Shown in pieces: positions 1 to 6,866 of a DNA stretch of 10,249 nucleotides. A program made the position numbers and the translations under genes. The first letter of the stretch is position 1; every line of letters starts with the position of its first letter. The stretch is from Geothermobacter sp964501815 (GTDB taxonomy: Bacteria; Desulfobacterota; Desulfuromonadia; Desulfuromonadales; Geothermobacteraceae), in assembly GCA_964501815.1 (NCBI GenBank), contig CAZCUR010000085.1:1-10249 (forward strand). The letters run 5' to 3'. The notes under the pieces are model-generated. The model was not told where the DNA came from and made no database searches. It was given only the letters and a program-made list of their open reading frames with translations.

Positions 1-1276
1 CGATGTCTCTTTGTTTTTTCAACCAGTTGACCGCATCTGCTTCATCGCGGACAGCTCCGGAGATTTCCGCGGCGATCAGTCCCTCGATCAGGCGCCCCAG
101 AAGGGGACCGGAGTGGACACCGGTGACAGCGCCAACCTGGTTTGCGGACAGCAGAGGTTTGGGGGCTCCCTGGCTCAGGACGTTAAGGGCGCATGCGGCC
201 ATCTGTTCGATGAACCCGTCATCGACGGACTGCTCCGGGTGCGTCAACCAGGCCAGCAGCCCGCAAGCAGGCCCTCCAGGCAGTCGGGAAACCCACAGTT
301 TCAGGGCTCGGCATGACAAGGCAGGCGGCGGTGGGACCTGGCAAATCTGCTTCAGGGAACCAAGCGCCTTGCGACACATCCCGGAGAGTTTCAATCGGCG
401 GGCAAGCGCCCTCCCCGCCTCGCCATCGGCCGGACAGAGCAGAAGATACAACCTGACCAGGGCGACGGCGGAAAACCCCGAACCGATACGGGATTCGGCC
501 AGAGGGTTCAGAGCCGCGTGTTTTTTCAGCACCTTCTCGAGGCGGTCAAGCCTGATCCTGTCGGGGCCGCCTGACGGAGCCCCGCCGATGTCAAGCCACT
601 CCTGTGGCCTGATTTGACCAAAGGCGCAAAGAAATTTTTCCGTCACCGGCCGGGCCAGCATCCGCGCTAGCTCAGCGCTCAGACGTTCCCCCGGGATTTC
701 CTGAAGCATGGGCGCGGTTCGGCCCAGGATTTCCCGGGTCATCGGATCCACGTCCAGATTCAACAGGTGCGCAAAGCGCAGCCCCCTGAGAACGCGCAGG
801 GGGTCGGCGGCAATCGCTTCTGCGCCGGTCATGCGCAAAAGGCCGGCCTTCAAATCCCTGAGCCCGCCAAAAGGGTCGAAAAATGGCGCAAAACCGGGCA
901 ATGCCAGGGCCATGGCATTGATGGTGAAATCCCGTCTGCCAAGGTCGCTGGCCAGACTTCCTCCTTCAAGGGGAACAAGGTCATAGGTAACTGTTTTTCC
1001 CTCTTCCGCCGGGCACAGAACCCGAACCTGGCCCCGTTGACGATCAAGCCAGAACCAGCTTCCACCGGTCTGCTCCGCCAGGTGTTCGCCGACAGCCCGG
1101 CAGTCGCCGTCCAGAGCCACATCAACATCGTACACGGGCCGTTCCAGCCAGACGTCACGCAGGCAGCCCCCGACCAGCCACGCCTGAATCCTTTGCTGTC
1201 GGACCATGTCCAGCAGGTTGCAAAAGCCCGGCAAACGGGGGAATAACGCCGCAAGTATTTCGATCCAATTCTTCAT
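1..1276 (-). CDS. tRNA nucleotidyltransferase / poly(A) polymerase family protein (CCA-, CC- or A-adding), 3' end cut by window edge
   Basis: This enzyme adds nucleotides of the 3'-terminal CCA to tRNA in the cytoplasm. My reading of the reverse strand from the ATG at 1276 gives 425 residues without a stop. Seen motifs are the nucleotidyltransferase signature LVGGCLRD (34-41), the metal-binding pair D50/D52 in YDVDVAL, motif B RRDFTIN (114-120), the nucleotide-recognition motif ADPLR followed by VLRGLRFA (157-169), and motif E GERLSAEL (197-204). The last ~50 visible residues (SANQVGAV...GPLLGRLIEGL...AVNWLKK) resemble the usual C-terminal end of the family, so probably only a few residues are missing. 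No HD domain is visible. The stretch between motifs A and B is short (see findings), so CC-adding activity is possible. In Geobacter sulfurreducens separate CC-adding, A-adding and poly(A) polymerase members are known, so I give no gene symbol. The ATG lies 20 bases past the terminator of the upstream aminotransferase gene and has no Shine-Dalgarno sequence. Confidence 0.88.
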   Translation of the reverse strand, partial: MKNWIEILAALFPRLPGFCNLLDMVRQQRIQAWLVGGCLRDVWLERPVYDVDVALDGDCRAVGEHLAEQTGGSWFWLDRQRGQVRVLCPAEEGKTVTYDLVPLEGGSLASDLGRRDFTINAMALALPGFAPFFDPFGGLRDLKAGLLRMTGAEAIAADPLRVLRGLRFAHLLNLDVDPMTREILGRTAPMLQEIPGERLSAELARMLARPVTEKFLCAFGQIRPQEWLDIGGAPSGGPDRIRLDRLEKVLKKHAALNPLAESRIGSGFSAVALVRLYLLLCPADGEAGRALARRLKLSGMCRKALGSLKQICQVPPPPALSCRALKLWVSRLPGGPACGLLAWLTHPEQSVDDGFIEQMAACALNVLSQGAPKPLLSANQVGAVTGVHSGPLLGRLIEGLIAAEISGAVRDEADAVNWLKKQRDI

Positions 1277-1296
1277 GGTCAGTCTGGCGCACAACG

Positions 1297-1323
1297 AAAA
1301 AGGGCCCGCACTGTGGCGGGCCC
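1297..1323 (-). terminator. Intrinsic terminator of the aminotransferase gene
   Basis: Read on the minus strand, an 8-bp perfect GC stem (GGGCCCGC at 1316-1323 pairing with GCGGGCCC at 1302-1309) encloses a 6-base loop and is followed at once by five U residues (1297-1301). It starts 28 bases after the aminotransferase stop codon and ends only 20 bases before the start codon of the nucleotidyltransferase gene. Confidence 0.88.
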
Positions 1324-1351
1324 ATTGTAGCAAAGACCGGTCAGGTCAGGG

Positions 1352-2656
1352 TCATTCAATATCCTTGACGGCCTTGTAAATGGTTTCAAACAGTTCGGGA
1401 ATATCCTGTTCGGCGATACAGGAAAAGGCGACCCGCAGGTCCGTGGCTCCGATACTGATGGTGCCCACACCATAGGCATCAAGAAGATGTACCCGCAGTT
1501 TTTCGGCGTCCACGGTCTTGAGTTTCAGGCACATGAAATAGCCGGAATTAAAGGGATAGTAGCTGAATGCATCGTCAAAGCGCCCGGAATCGAGGACTTC
1601 CTTGACCTTGAGCGCCCGGCCTTTCATGATGTCATATTTCTGCTGCTTCTGTGCGGCAAATTCGGGCGACTGCAGCGCCTTGACCACAAACGTCTGACTG
1701 GGATGCGGACAGTTGGAGATGGTGGCGCGAATAATGCCCATGGTTTTCTTTTCCAGGGCGCTCAGCAGCTGGGCCTTTTCCTCCTTGGCCCCGGCGGCAA
1801 AGGTAATAAAACCGGTGCGAAAACCCCAGACGTATTCTTCCTTGGTGGCGCCATCGAGTTTGACAGCGAGAACCCGCGGGTGAAGATTGGCGAGCCGGCC
1901 GAAGAGCGATTCGGTCAGACTCTCCTCATAAAACAGTCCGAAATAGGCATCGTCTGTCACCGCAACGATGTTGCAGCCCGCTTCGGCCGTTTCACGGATG
2001 GCATCCACAATCGCTTCGCCCTCAGCCACCGTGGGGGTGTAACCACTTGGATTGTTGGGGAAGTTCAACAGGACAACGACCTTGCCTTTTTCGGCCGCAG
2101 CCTTTTTCAGCTCGGCGGCAAAGGCGGCGACGTCATAGCCCCCATCAGGGGTGAAGGTAGTGTGCTTGCGGATAACCCCGCCCCGGCGCACGGCGAATGT
2201 CAGGTTGTAGTTGCCCCACATCATGTCCGGCAGAACAATCAGGTCCCCGGCGTCGACAAACATGTCGGCGACAATGGACAGACCGTGGGTCAGGGCGTTG
2301 GTGACAATCGGATTACTGAAATGCTTTCCGGCCAGAGAGGGGTTTTCGCGCAACATTTTCTCCCGCCAGAGCTGGCGCAAATCGGCACGGCCGGCCGGGG
2401 GCGCATAGGGATAAATGTCTTTCGGATCAAAGGACGACAGGTTGTCCTGAATGCACTGCAGGTACATCGGGCCGCCATCTTCGGTGGCAATACCGATGGT
2501 GGCGTTGAACCGATGGGCTTTTTCTTTTGCTTCAGCGGACTGGGTCAAGATGCCTTTTGGGAAAAAGAGGTTGCGACCCAGGTCGGAAAGCATGGCGAGA
2601 ACTTCAGGGTTCTCGGACTCGATCATGGCGTTCAGTTCTTTGGCCAGGGGATTCAT
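1352..2656 (-). CDS. Class I/II-fold PLP-dependent aminotransferase
   Basis: The 434-residue protein is a fold-type I pyridoxal-5'-phosphate enzyme, expected to be a cytoplasmic aminotransferase moving an amino group between an amino acid and a 2-oxo acid. The substrate cannot be read from the sequence. Seen motifs are NFPNNPSG (198-205), matching the conserved Asn loop of aspartate aminotransferase-like enzymes; DDAYFG (235-240), whose Asp and Tyr contact the pyridine ring; the probable Schiff-base lysine K272 in LDGATKEEYVWGFR; and R280 as the phosphate-binding Arg. The LDGATKEE form differs from the common SxSK context and suggests a distinct subfamily, which I recall from other anaerobic bacteria but cannot name. 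The ATG start is supported by GGAGGA at 2661-2666, 4 bases upstream. The gene has its own predicted promoter overlapping the end of the preceding gene and a strong terminator, so it is probably monocistronic. Confidence 0.9.
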   Translation of the reverse strand: MNPLAKELNAMIESENPEVLAMLSDLGRNLFFPKGILTQSAEAKEKAHRFNATIGIATEDGGPMYLQCIQDNLSSFDPKDIYPYAPPAGRADLRQLWREKMLRENPSLAGKHFSNPIVTNALTHGLSIVADMFVDAGDLIVLPDMMWGNYNLTFAVRRGGVIRKHTTFTPDGGYDVAAFAAELKKAAAEKGKVVVLLNFPNNPSGYTPTVAEGEAIVDAIRETAEAGCNIVAVTDDAYFGLFYEESLTESLFGRLANLHPRVLAVKLDGATKEEYVWGFRTGFITFAAGAKEEKAQLLSALEKKTMGIIRATISNCPHPSQTFVVKALQSPEFAAQKQQKYDIMKGRALKVKEVLDSGRFDDAFSYYPFNSGYFMCLKLKTVDAEKLRVHLLDAYGVGTISIGATDLRVAFSCIAEQDIPELFETIYKAVKDIE

Positions 2657-2660
2657 GGTC

Positions 2661-2666
2661 TCCTCC
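2661..2666 (-). promoter_or_regulatory. Ribosome binding site of the aminotransferase gene
   Basis: GGAGGA lies 4 bases upstream of the ATG at 2656, a strong Shine-Dalgarno match that fixes the start codon. Confidence 0.85.
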
Positions 2667-2696
2667 GGATGTAGGGTTGATAGGCTCAGGCCGCTT

Positions 2697-2726
2697 ATTA
2701 AATCAATCTTACAAGCACACTGTCAA
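2697..2726 (-). promoter_or_regulatory. Predicted sigma70-type promoter for the aminotransferase gene
   Basis: On the minus strand a consensus -35 box TTGACA (2721-2726) and a -10 box TTTAAT (2697-2702, 5 of 6 matches to TATAAT) are separated by 18 bases. The -35 box covers the TGA stop codon of the upstream TPR gene (2723-2725). Transcription would start near 2690, giving a leader of about 33 bases that holds the GGAGGA ribosome binding site. The promoter is inferred from sequence alone. Confidence 0.6.
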
Positions 2727-3670
2727 TCGAACGACGCACCGCCGTCCGGTTTTTCACCAAGCTTTTCAAGCTGTGTCGCCGCCGGGCTGAATCGGGCATC
2801 GATCTCAAGGGCCGCCCTGAAGGACGCAACGGCTTTGGCGGTGTCGCCAAGCCCCATATGACACATACCGCAGAGGTAGTGGTACACCGGCAGCGGCTCG
2901 TTTTTTAACAGTTCTCCCCTGCGTTCGACCAACTTCAACCGGTCAAGAGCGCCGGAATAATCCTTTTCCCCCCAGCACAGCATGGCCTGACCGAGGGTTT
3001 CAAAGTCATCCAAAAGCGGATAGGCCGGTACATCCCAGGCATCGAGACGGTCAATCTGGCTGCGCAGTCGGCGGATCTGCCCGGCATCGTCCAGGGCCTC
3101 TATCGCCTGCTGCCAGAGCCGTCGGGCTTTGGGATAGTCGCCCATAAGAAAATTGACGCGCGCCAGGGCATCACAGGTTGCCGCGCTGGTCTCCCCCAGG
3201 GCAAGGGCACGATTCAGTCTGCCAAGGGCTTCAAGCAGCAGGTGACGGCTGTTGGGCAGTTCAGCGAACTGAAAGGCCAAATCGATCAGGGCGCGGCCGA
3301 CCTGGGCCTGCAAATCGCCCCGGTCGGGTTCAATCAGGGCGAGAATTTTAAGGCAGGTCACCATTCGGCGCAGATAGGGGGCGTCAACCGTTTTGGCATT
3401 GAGCATCACCGCCTGGGCGGCCAGGTCGGCGAGATAATGCGGATAGGCGTCAGCGAGAAAACGTGCCCAGACCGGGGCATGGTGATGGTCGGGATTCTGC
3501 CTGAGCCAGGCGTAGACCCCTTCTCCGATGTCATGATCACCTGGTCGGCCTTCCACCGGATGCCTGAGCGGCACGGGAAGGTCAGGGACCGGTACAGGGC
3601 GCTGTTCAGGACCTGTGGTGACGGTGACCGGTTCCGAGGGCTGCCAGTAATGAAAAACTGCCGTGTCCAA
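2723..3670 (-). CDS. TPR-like repeat protein of unknown function (TTG start)
   Basis: The protein is 315 residues long from the TTG at 3670 and rich in Ala, Leu and Arg, with helical-repeat character. TPR-like segments are visible at about 166-192 (ALARVNFLMGDYPKARRLWQ) and, most clearly, 265-297 (GMCHMGLGDTAKAVASFRAA), with the usual small-residue and G-D-x-x-K-A-x pattern. The N-terminal ~45 residues are rich in Pro and Val. No signal peptide or membrane segment is seen, so a cytoplasmic scaffold or adaptor role is a family-level guess. The frame stays open to a further TTG at 3736, but that start has no ribosome binding site and lies 16 bases from the mature tRNA-Gln end; the TTG at 3670 has GGAG six bases upstream and is preferred. 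No terminator with a U-tract separates the gene from tRNA-Gln, so both probably share the tRNA promoter. Confidence 0.8.
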   Translation of the reverse strand: MDTAVFHYWQPSEPVTVTTGPEQRPVPVPDLPVPLRHPVEGRPGDHDIGEGVYAWLRQNPDHHHAPVWARFLADAYPHYLADLAAQAVMLNAKTVDAPYLRRMVTCLKILALIEPDRGDLQAQVGRALIDLAFQFAELPNSRHLLLEALGRLNRALALGETSAATCDALARVNFLMGDYPKARRLWQQAIEALDDAGQIRRLRSQIDRLDAWDVPAYPLLDDFETLGQAMLCWGEKDYSGALDRLKLVERRGELLKNEPLPVYHYLCGMCHMGLGDTAKAVASFRAALEIDARFSPAATQLEKLGEKPDGGASFD

Positions 3671-3676
3671 GCCTGA

Positions 3677-3680
3677 CTCC
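3677..3680 (-). promoter_or_regulatory. Ribosome binding site that favours the TTG start at 3670
   Basis: GGAG stands six bases before the in-frame TTG at 3670. No comparable sequence precedes the alternative TTG at 3736 or a later in-frame GTG. This site is the basis for the shorter 315-residue reading of the TPR protein. Confidence 0.55.
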
Positions 3681-3697
3681 GGTAGCCGGATACGACA

Positions 3698-3720
3698 AGA
3701 GGCGGGCAGTGCCCACCTCT
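3698..3720 (-). other. Stable hairpin between tRNA-Gln and the TPR gene
   Basis: A 10-bp stem (3698-3707 with 3711-3720, one G-U pair in the RNA) closes a 3-base loop. It lies between the tRNA 3' end and the preferred TTG start. The following bases (TTGTCG on the minus strand) are not a U-tract, so it is a poor intrinsic terminator. It could act as a partial terminator, a processing barrier or a leader structure. If translation began at 3736 the hairpin would lie within codons. Confidence 0.5.
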
Positions 3721-3751
3721 CGTTCAGAAACAGCAAAGCTGGAATTGACTT

Positions 3752-3826
3752 TGGCTGGGGTGGGAGGATTCGAACCCCCGAATGGCGGAGTCAGAGTCCG
3801 CTGCCTTACCGCTTGGCGACACCCCA
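3752..3826 (-). tRNA. tRNA-Gln (anticodon CUG)
   Basis: The 75-nucleotide gene on the minus strand forms a full cloverleaf. The acceptor stem pairs TGGGGTG with CACCCCA, the D arm contains GCCAAGCGGTAAGGC, the anticodon stem GCGGA/TCCGC encloses loop CTCTGAC with anticodon CTG, and the T arm has GGTTCGAATCC. The discriminator G and the 3' CCA are encoded. It reads CAG codons. A promoter precedes it, and it probably heads a transcript that continues into the TPR gene. Confidence 0.96.
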
Positions 3827-3838
3827 AAAGCGAACCGT

Positions 3839-3867
3839 TTTTTATCAGACCTCCGGTACGTGGTCAA
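3839..3867 (-). promoter_or_regulatory. Predicted promoter of tRNA-Gln
   Basis: TTGACC (3862-3867) and TAAAAA (3839-3844) are separated by 17 bases, with the -10 box about 12 bases before the mature tRNA 5' end. It begins 17 bases after the stop codon of the GGDEF-EAL gene, in a stretch with no terminator for that gene. The -10 match is 4 of 6. Confidence 0.6.
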
Positions 3868-3884
3868 GGCCTTTTTTTTGAATC

Positions 3885-6773
3885 TCACAGGATGGGGCGG
3901 GGTCTGAGAAAAGCCAGAATCTGCCCGGCTGGAACCGGCCTGCTGAAGAGGAACCCCTGCCCCTGTTCACATCCCATGCTCTTGAGAAAGAGGTACTGTT
4001 CTTCGGTTTCGATTCCTTCGGCAATGACCTGCAAATCCAGGCTGTGTGCCAGGGCGACAATGGCCTTAATGATGGCGTCGTCCTCGCGATTGCTGCCGAT
4101 GTCCTTGACAAAGGCCCGGTCGATTTTGAGGGTGGTCAGGGGGAACCGCTTCAGATGGGCCAGGGAGGAGTAGCCCGTCCCGAAATCATCGACGGCGAGA
4201 TGGACCCCCTGCCCCGCGATACGATCCATCATCATGGTTGCCGCCGCCACATCATGCATGATCATGCTTTCGGTGATTTCGAGTTCCAGAAAATGGGGCG
4301 GCAACCCGGTTTCATCGAGGATTTGGTTCATATCCTCAATCAGGTCTTCCTTGAGGAACTGGCGTGCGGAAATATTGACCGTCATGCGCACCGGGGTGAA
4401 GCCGGCCTCTATCCACGCGGCATTTTGCCGGCAGGCCTGCCGCAGTACCCACTGTCCCATGGGGACGATAAGACCTGTTTCCTCGGCCAGAGGAATGAAG
4501 TCGCCGGGGGAAATCATTCCTTTTTGCGGATGCTCCCAGCGCACCAGGGCTTCAACACCCCTGAGCTGGCCGGTAAAAAGGTCGATCTGGGGCTGGTAGT
4601 GAAGAACCAGCTGCTCCTCTTCGAGCGCCTTGCGGAAGGAGGATTCCAGCAGCAGCAGTTCCCGCGAGCGGGCATTCATGTCCGAGGTGTAGAAACGATA
4701 ATGGTTGCGACCTGCCTTTTTGGCGCGGAACAGCGCGGTGTCGGCTGCCTTGAGCATATCCTCGGCGCTGCTGGCGTCGTCCGGGAAGAGGCTGATGCCC
4801 AAACTGCCGGTGACAAACAGCTGGCAGTCGTTGATGTCCATGACCGGTTCCAGTGCGGCGAGGATTTTGCCGGCTACCCGCTCGGCATTTTGGGCGCAGT
4901 CGATGTTGTCGAGCAGGATGATGAATTCATCCCCGCTGAGACGGGCGATGATATCGGATTCCCGCAAGGTCTCCTTGAGCCGACGGGCGACTTCCACCAG
5001 AACCAGGTCGCCGGTGCCGTGGCCAAGGGAATCATTGATATTTTTGAAACGGTCCAGGTCAAGCAGCAGAACGGCCAGTTTGCGACCCGATTCGGCCGCA
5101 CGTGACATTATTCTCTTGAGCCGCACCAGAAACTGGCTGCGATTGGGCAAGCCGGTCAGAACGTCATGCTGAATCAGGTAGTCGAGCCGGTTTTCTTTTT
5201 CCTGCAGCTGTTCTTCAGCCTCGAACAGGTAGGTGATATCCCGGAAGGTTTCAATAATGCCCGACATGTCCCCCTGCTCGTTCCTCAAGGGGGAGGCCTG
5301 GACTTCATAAATGCGCTCCCGCCCTTCCCGGTCCCTGCGGTAGTGAAGCATGGTCACGGGTTGACCTGTTTTACGCACTTCCGGCATCGGACAGGGATGG
5401 TCATCCCCGTTACAGGCCGTGGAACGACCGAGATGAACCTCAAAGCAGCGGGGTTTGCCACCATGGACGGAAAAGAGCCTTGAATCCCAGCGGGCGGCTC
5501 TGTTCATCAGCTGGACCCGATAATCGAGATCAACGACGAGCAAAGGATCGCAGACGCCATCTACGACCGACTGCAAAAAACTCTTTTCATGGTTGAGGCG
5601 TTCTTTTTCGCCCTTTTGCTGCTGGATGTCATGCAAAGCTCCGGTTAAGCGGCCGTGCCGGTCGCTTATCAGATTCAATTGCATCCACAGGGTCCGGTCG
5701 GAGGCAAACAGAAACTGAAACTCCCCCTGCCGGCTCCCCTGCCCTTCACGGCGCAGATCGGCAATCAGGTCCAGCAGTTTGTCGGCCTGTTCCGGAACGA
5801 CAAAGTCGGCGAGGTGACGTCCGACACCTTCCTGCAGGCCCAGTCCGGTCGCACGCTCCCATGCGGGATTGAGAAAGGTGATGCGGCTTTCCCCGTCCAG
5901 TTGAAACAGGACATCCCTGCTCTGCTGGACAACCAGGCGGTAACGTTCCTCGCTGCAGGCCAAAGCCTCCTGGGCCAGATGGCGGGCTGTGGTTTCCTGA
6001 AGGATGACGATCCAGTACCCGGGCTGTTCGTCCGACACCTGAAACCAGGTCGCCGACATGTCAGCCCAGACAATGGTCCCGTCCGCGCGAACAAAATCGA
6101 TTTCCCGATGGAAGGGTTCACCGCAGATTCGGCACTGCTCAAGCTGGGCGAGGGTCTGTTGCTGGCGCTGGGGATGAATCAGCTCGGGCAGCTGGATTTG
6201 CAGCAGTTGGGGGCGGCTGTAGCCGAACATGTCGGCCAGCGCCTGATTGACCTGGAGAAAATACCCCTCGTCCAGGACCAGCCCCATACCCACAGCGGCG
6301 TGATCAAAGGTCTGCTGGAACCGGGCGCGGCTGTCCTGGAAGGCGCGTTGGGCTCTCTGCTGCTCAGACAGGTTCTGGGCGAGAGCCAGATAGACCTGCT
6401 CCTCATCGAGCTGCACCCGCCTTAGATGCAGAACAGCCGGGAAGCGCTCACCACAACGCCGGAGGTGTTCCCCGTCGTGACAGGCTTCCCCTTCTTCATC
6501 GGCGATATGGACCAGACGCATCAGGGTGCGGCGCCGCAGACCGGTGGCCTTGAGGAAGGTCGTCAGTTGCCATTCCCGGCGCTCCAGCCCATATTCCTTG
6601 TCGGCGGCCAGGTTGGCGGCAAGAACGTCTCCTTCTGCTCCGAGAACCCAGCCCGGCTGAAGGAGACCATCCAGGATCTGCTGCATAGGGCCCAGAACCG
6701 GGCCGAAGGTCTGCCCGGCCGCAGGCCCAAGCTGTATCAGTTTGCCGCCACGAGGCGTCTTCTGTTTTGCCAT
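3885..6773 (-). CDS. Multi-PAS GGDEF-EAL protein (predicted c-di-GMP synthesis and hydrolysis)
   Basis: The 962-residue protein has no signal peptide or transmembrane segment, so it is probably a cytoplasmic sensor setting cyclic di-GMP levels. Four PAS-like regions are placed at about 29-137 (divergent), 145-265, 272-388 and 395-518; the fourth carries a Cys/His cluster (C443, H447, C454, H459, C461). The GGDEF domain (about 530-695) has HDVLTGLPNR and DLDRFKNIND, an active-site variant SGDEF (613-617) and an inhibitory-site RxxD (R604, D607) exactly five residues before it. The EAL domain (about 705-955) keeps EAL (741-743), the Glu in LEITES, DDFGTGYSSL (862-871), the Lys in TLKIDRAF, AEGIETEEQ (918-926) and GCEQGQGFLFSRP, so phosphodiesterase activity is expected. 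Cyclase activity is less certain because of Ser in the first motif position. The ATG at 6773 has only a weak GGGACGG upstream. The 93-base gap to gltX has no good terminator, so partial co-transcription is possible. Confidence 0.95.
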   Translation of the reverse strand: MAKQKTPRGGKLIQLGPAAGQTFGPVLGPMQQILDGLLQPGWVLGAEGDVLAANLAADKEYGLERREWQLTTFLKATGLRRRTLMRLVHIADEEGEACHDGEHLRRCGERFPAVLHLRRVQLDEEQVYLALAQNLSEQQRAQRAFQDSRARFQQTFDHAAVGMGLVLDEGYFLQVNQALADMFGYSRPQLLQIQLPELIHPQRQQQTLAQLEQCRICGEPFHREIDFVRADGTIVWADMSATWFQVSDEQPGYWIVILQETTARHLAQEALACSEERYRLVVQQSRDVLFQLDGESRITFLNPAWERATGLGLQEGVGRHLADFVVPEQADKLLDLIADLRREGQGSRQGEFQFLFASDRTLWMQLNLISDRHGRLTGALHDIQQQKGEKERLNHEKSFLQSVVDGVCDPLLVVDLDYRVQLMNRAARWDSRLFSVHGGKPRCFEVHLGRSTACNGDDHPCPMPEVRKTGQPVTMLHYRRDREGRERIYEVQASPLRNEQGDMSGIIETFRDITYLFEAEEQLQEKENRLDYLIQHDVLTGLPNRSQFLVRLKRIMSRAAESGRKLAVLLLDLDRFKNINDSLGHGTGDLVLVEVARRLKETLRESDIIARLSGDEFIILLDNIDCAQNAERVAGKILAALEPVMDINDCQLFVTGSLGISLFPDDASSAEDMLKAADTALFRAKKAGRNHYRFYTSDMNARSRELLLLESSFRKALEEEQLVLHYQPQIDLFTGQLRGVEALVRWEHPQKGMISPGDFIPLAEETGLIVPMGQWVLRQACRQNAAWIEAGFTPVRMTVNISARQFLKEDLIEDMNQILDETGLPPHFLELEITESMIMHDVAAATMMMDRIAGQGVHLAVDDFGTGYSSLAHLKRFPLTTLKIDRAFVKDIGSNREDDAIIKAIVALAHSLDLQVIAEGIETEEQYLFLKSMGCEQGQGFLFSRPVPAGQILAFLRPRPIL

Positions 6774-6866
6774 AACCGTCCCATCTCAAGCTTGACCCAC
6801 TTCGGGCCCTCAAGGACTTGTCGACGGGAACGGGGATATCGTTAAGGGAAATCGGCGTGGCGCTCC

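Noticed and set aside
1487..2674. A 395-codon open frame on the plus strand opposite the aminotransferase gene
   Set aside because: It mirrors a gene with clear PLP-enzyme motifs on the other strand, shows no recognisable protein motif of its own and has no ribosome binding site; it is explained by codon bias in GC-rich DNA.
3736..3738. TTG at 3736 as the start of the TPR protein
   Set aside because: The codon is in frame but has no ribosome binding site, lies 16 bases from the tRNA-Gln 3' end, and would add 22 residues unlike the rest of the protein; the TTG at 3670 has GGAG upstream.
3752..3826. tRNA-Gln or tRNA-Cys as an integration site of a mobile element
   Set aside because: No integrase, no direct repeat of the tRNA 3' end elsewhere in the window, and the flanking genes are ordinary backbone genes.
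4044..5105. A 353-codon plus-strand open frame, and others at 5655-6425 and 7452-8378
   Set aside because: They lie antisense to the GGDEF-EAL and gltX genes and their translations show only reversed-frame composition (rich in G, Q, V, H) without domains.
6791..6814. Bulged hairpin between gltX and the GGDEF-EAL gene as a gltX terminator
   Set aside because: The pairing (5 bp, a 3-base bulge, then 3 bp) is weak and no U-tract follows, so it does not qualify as an intrinsic terminator.
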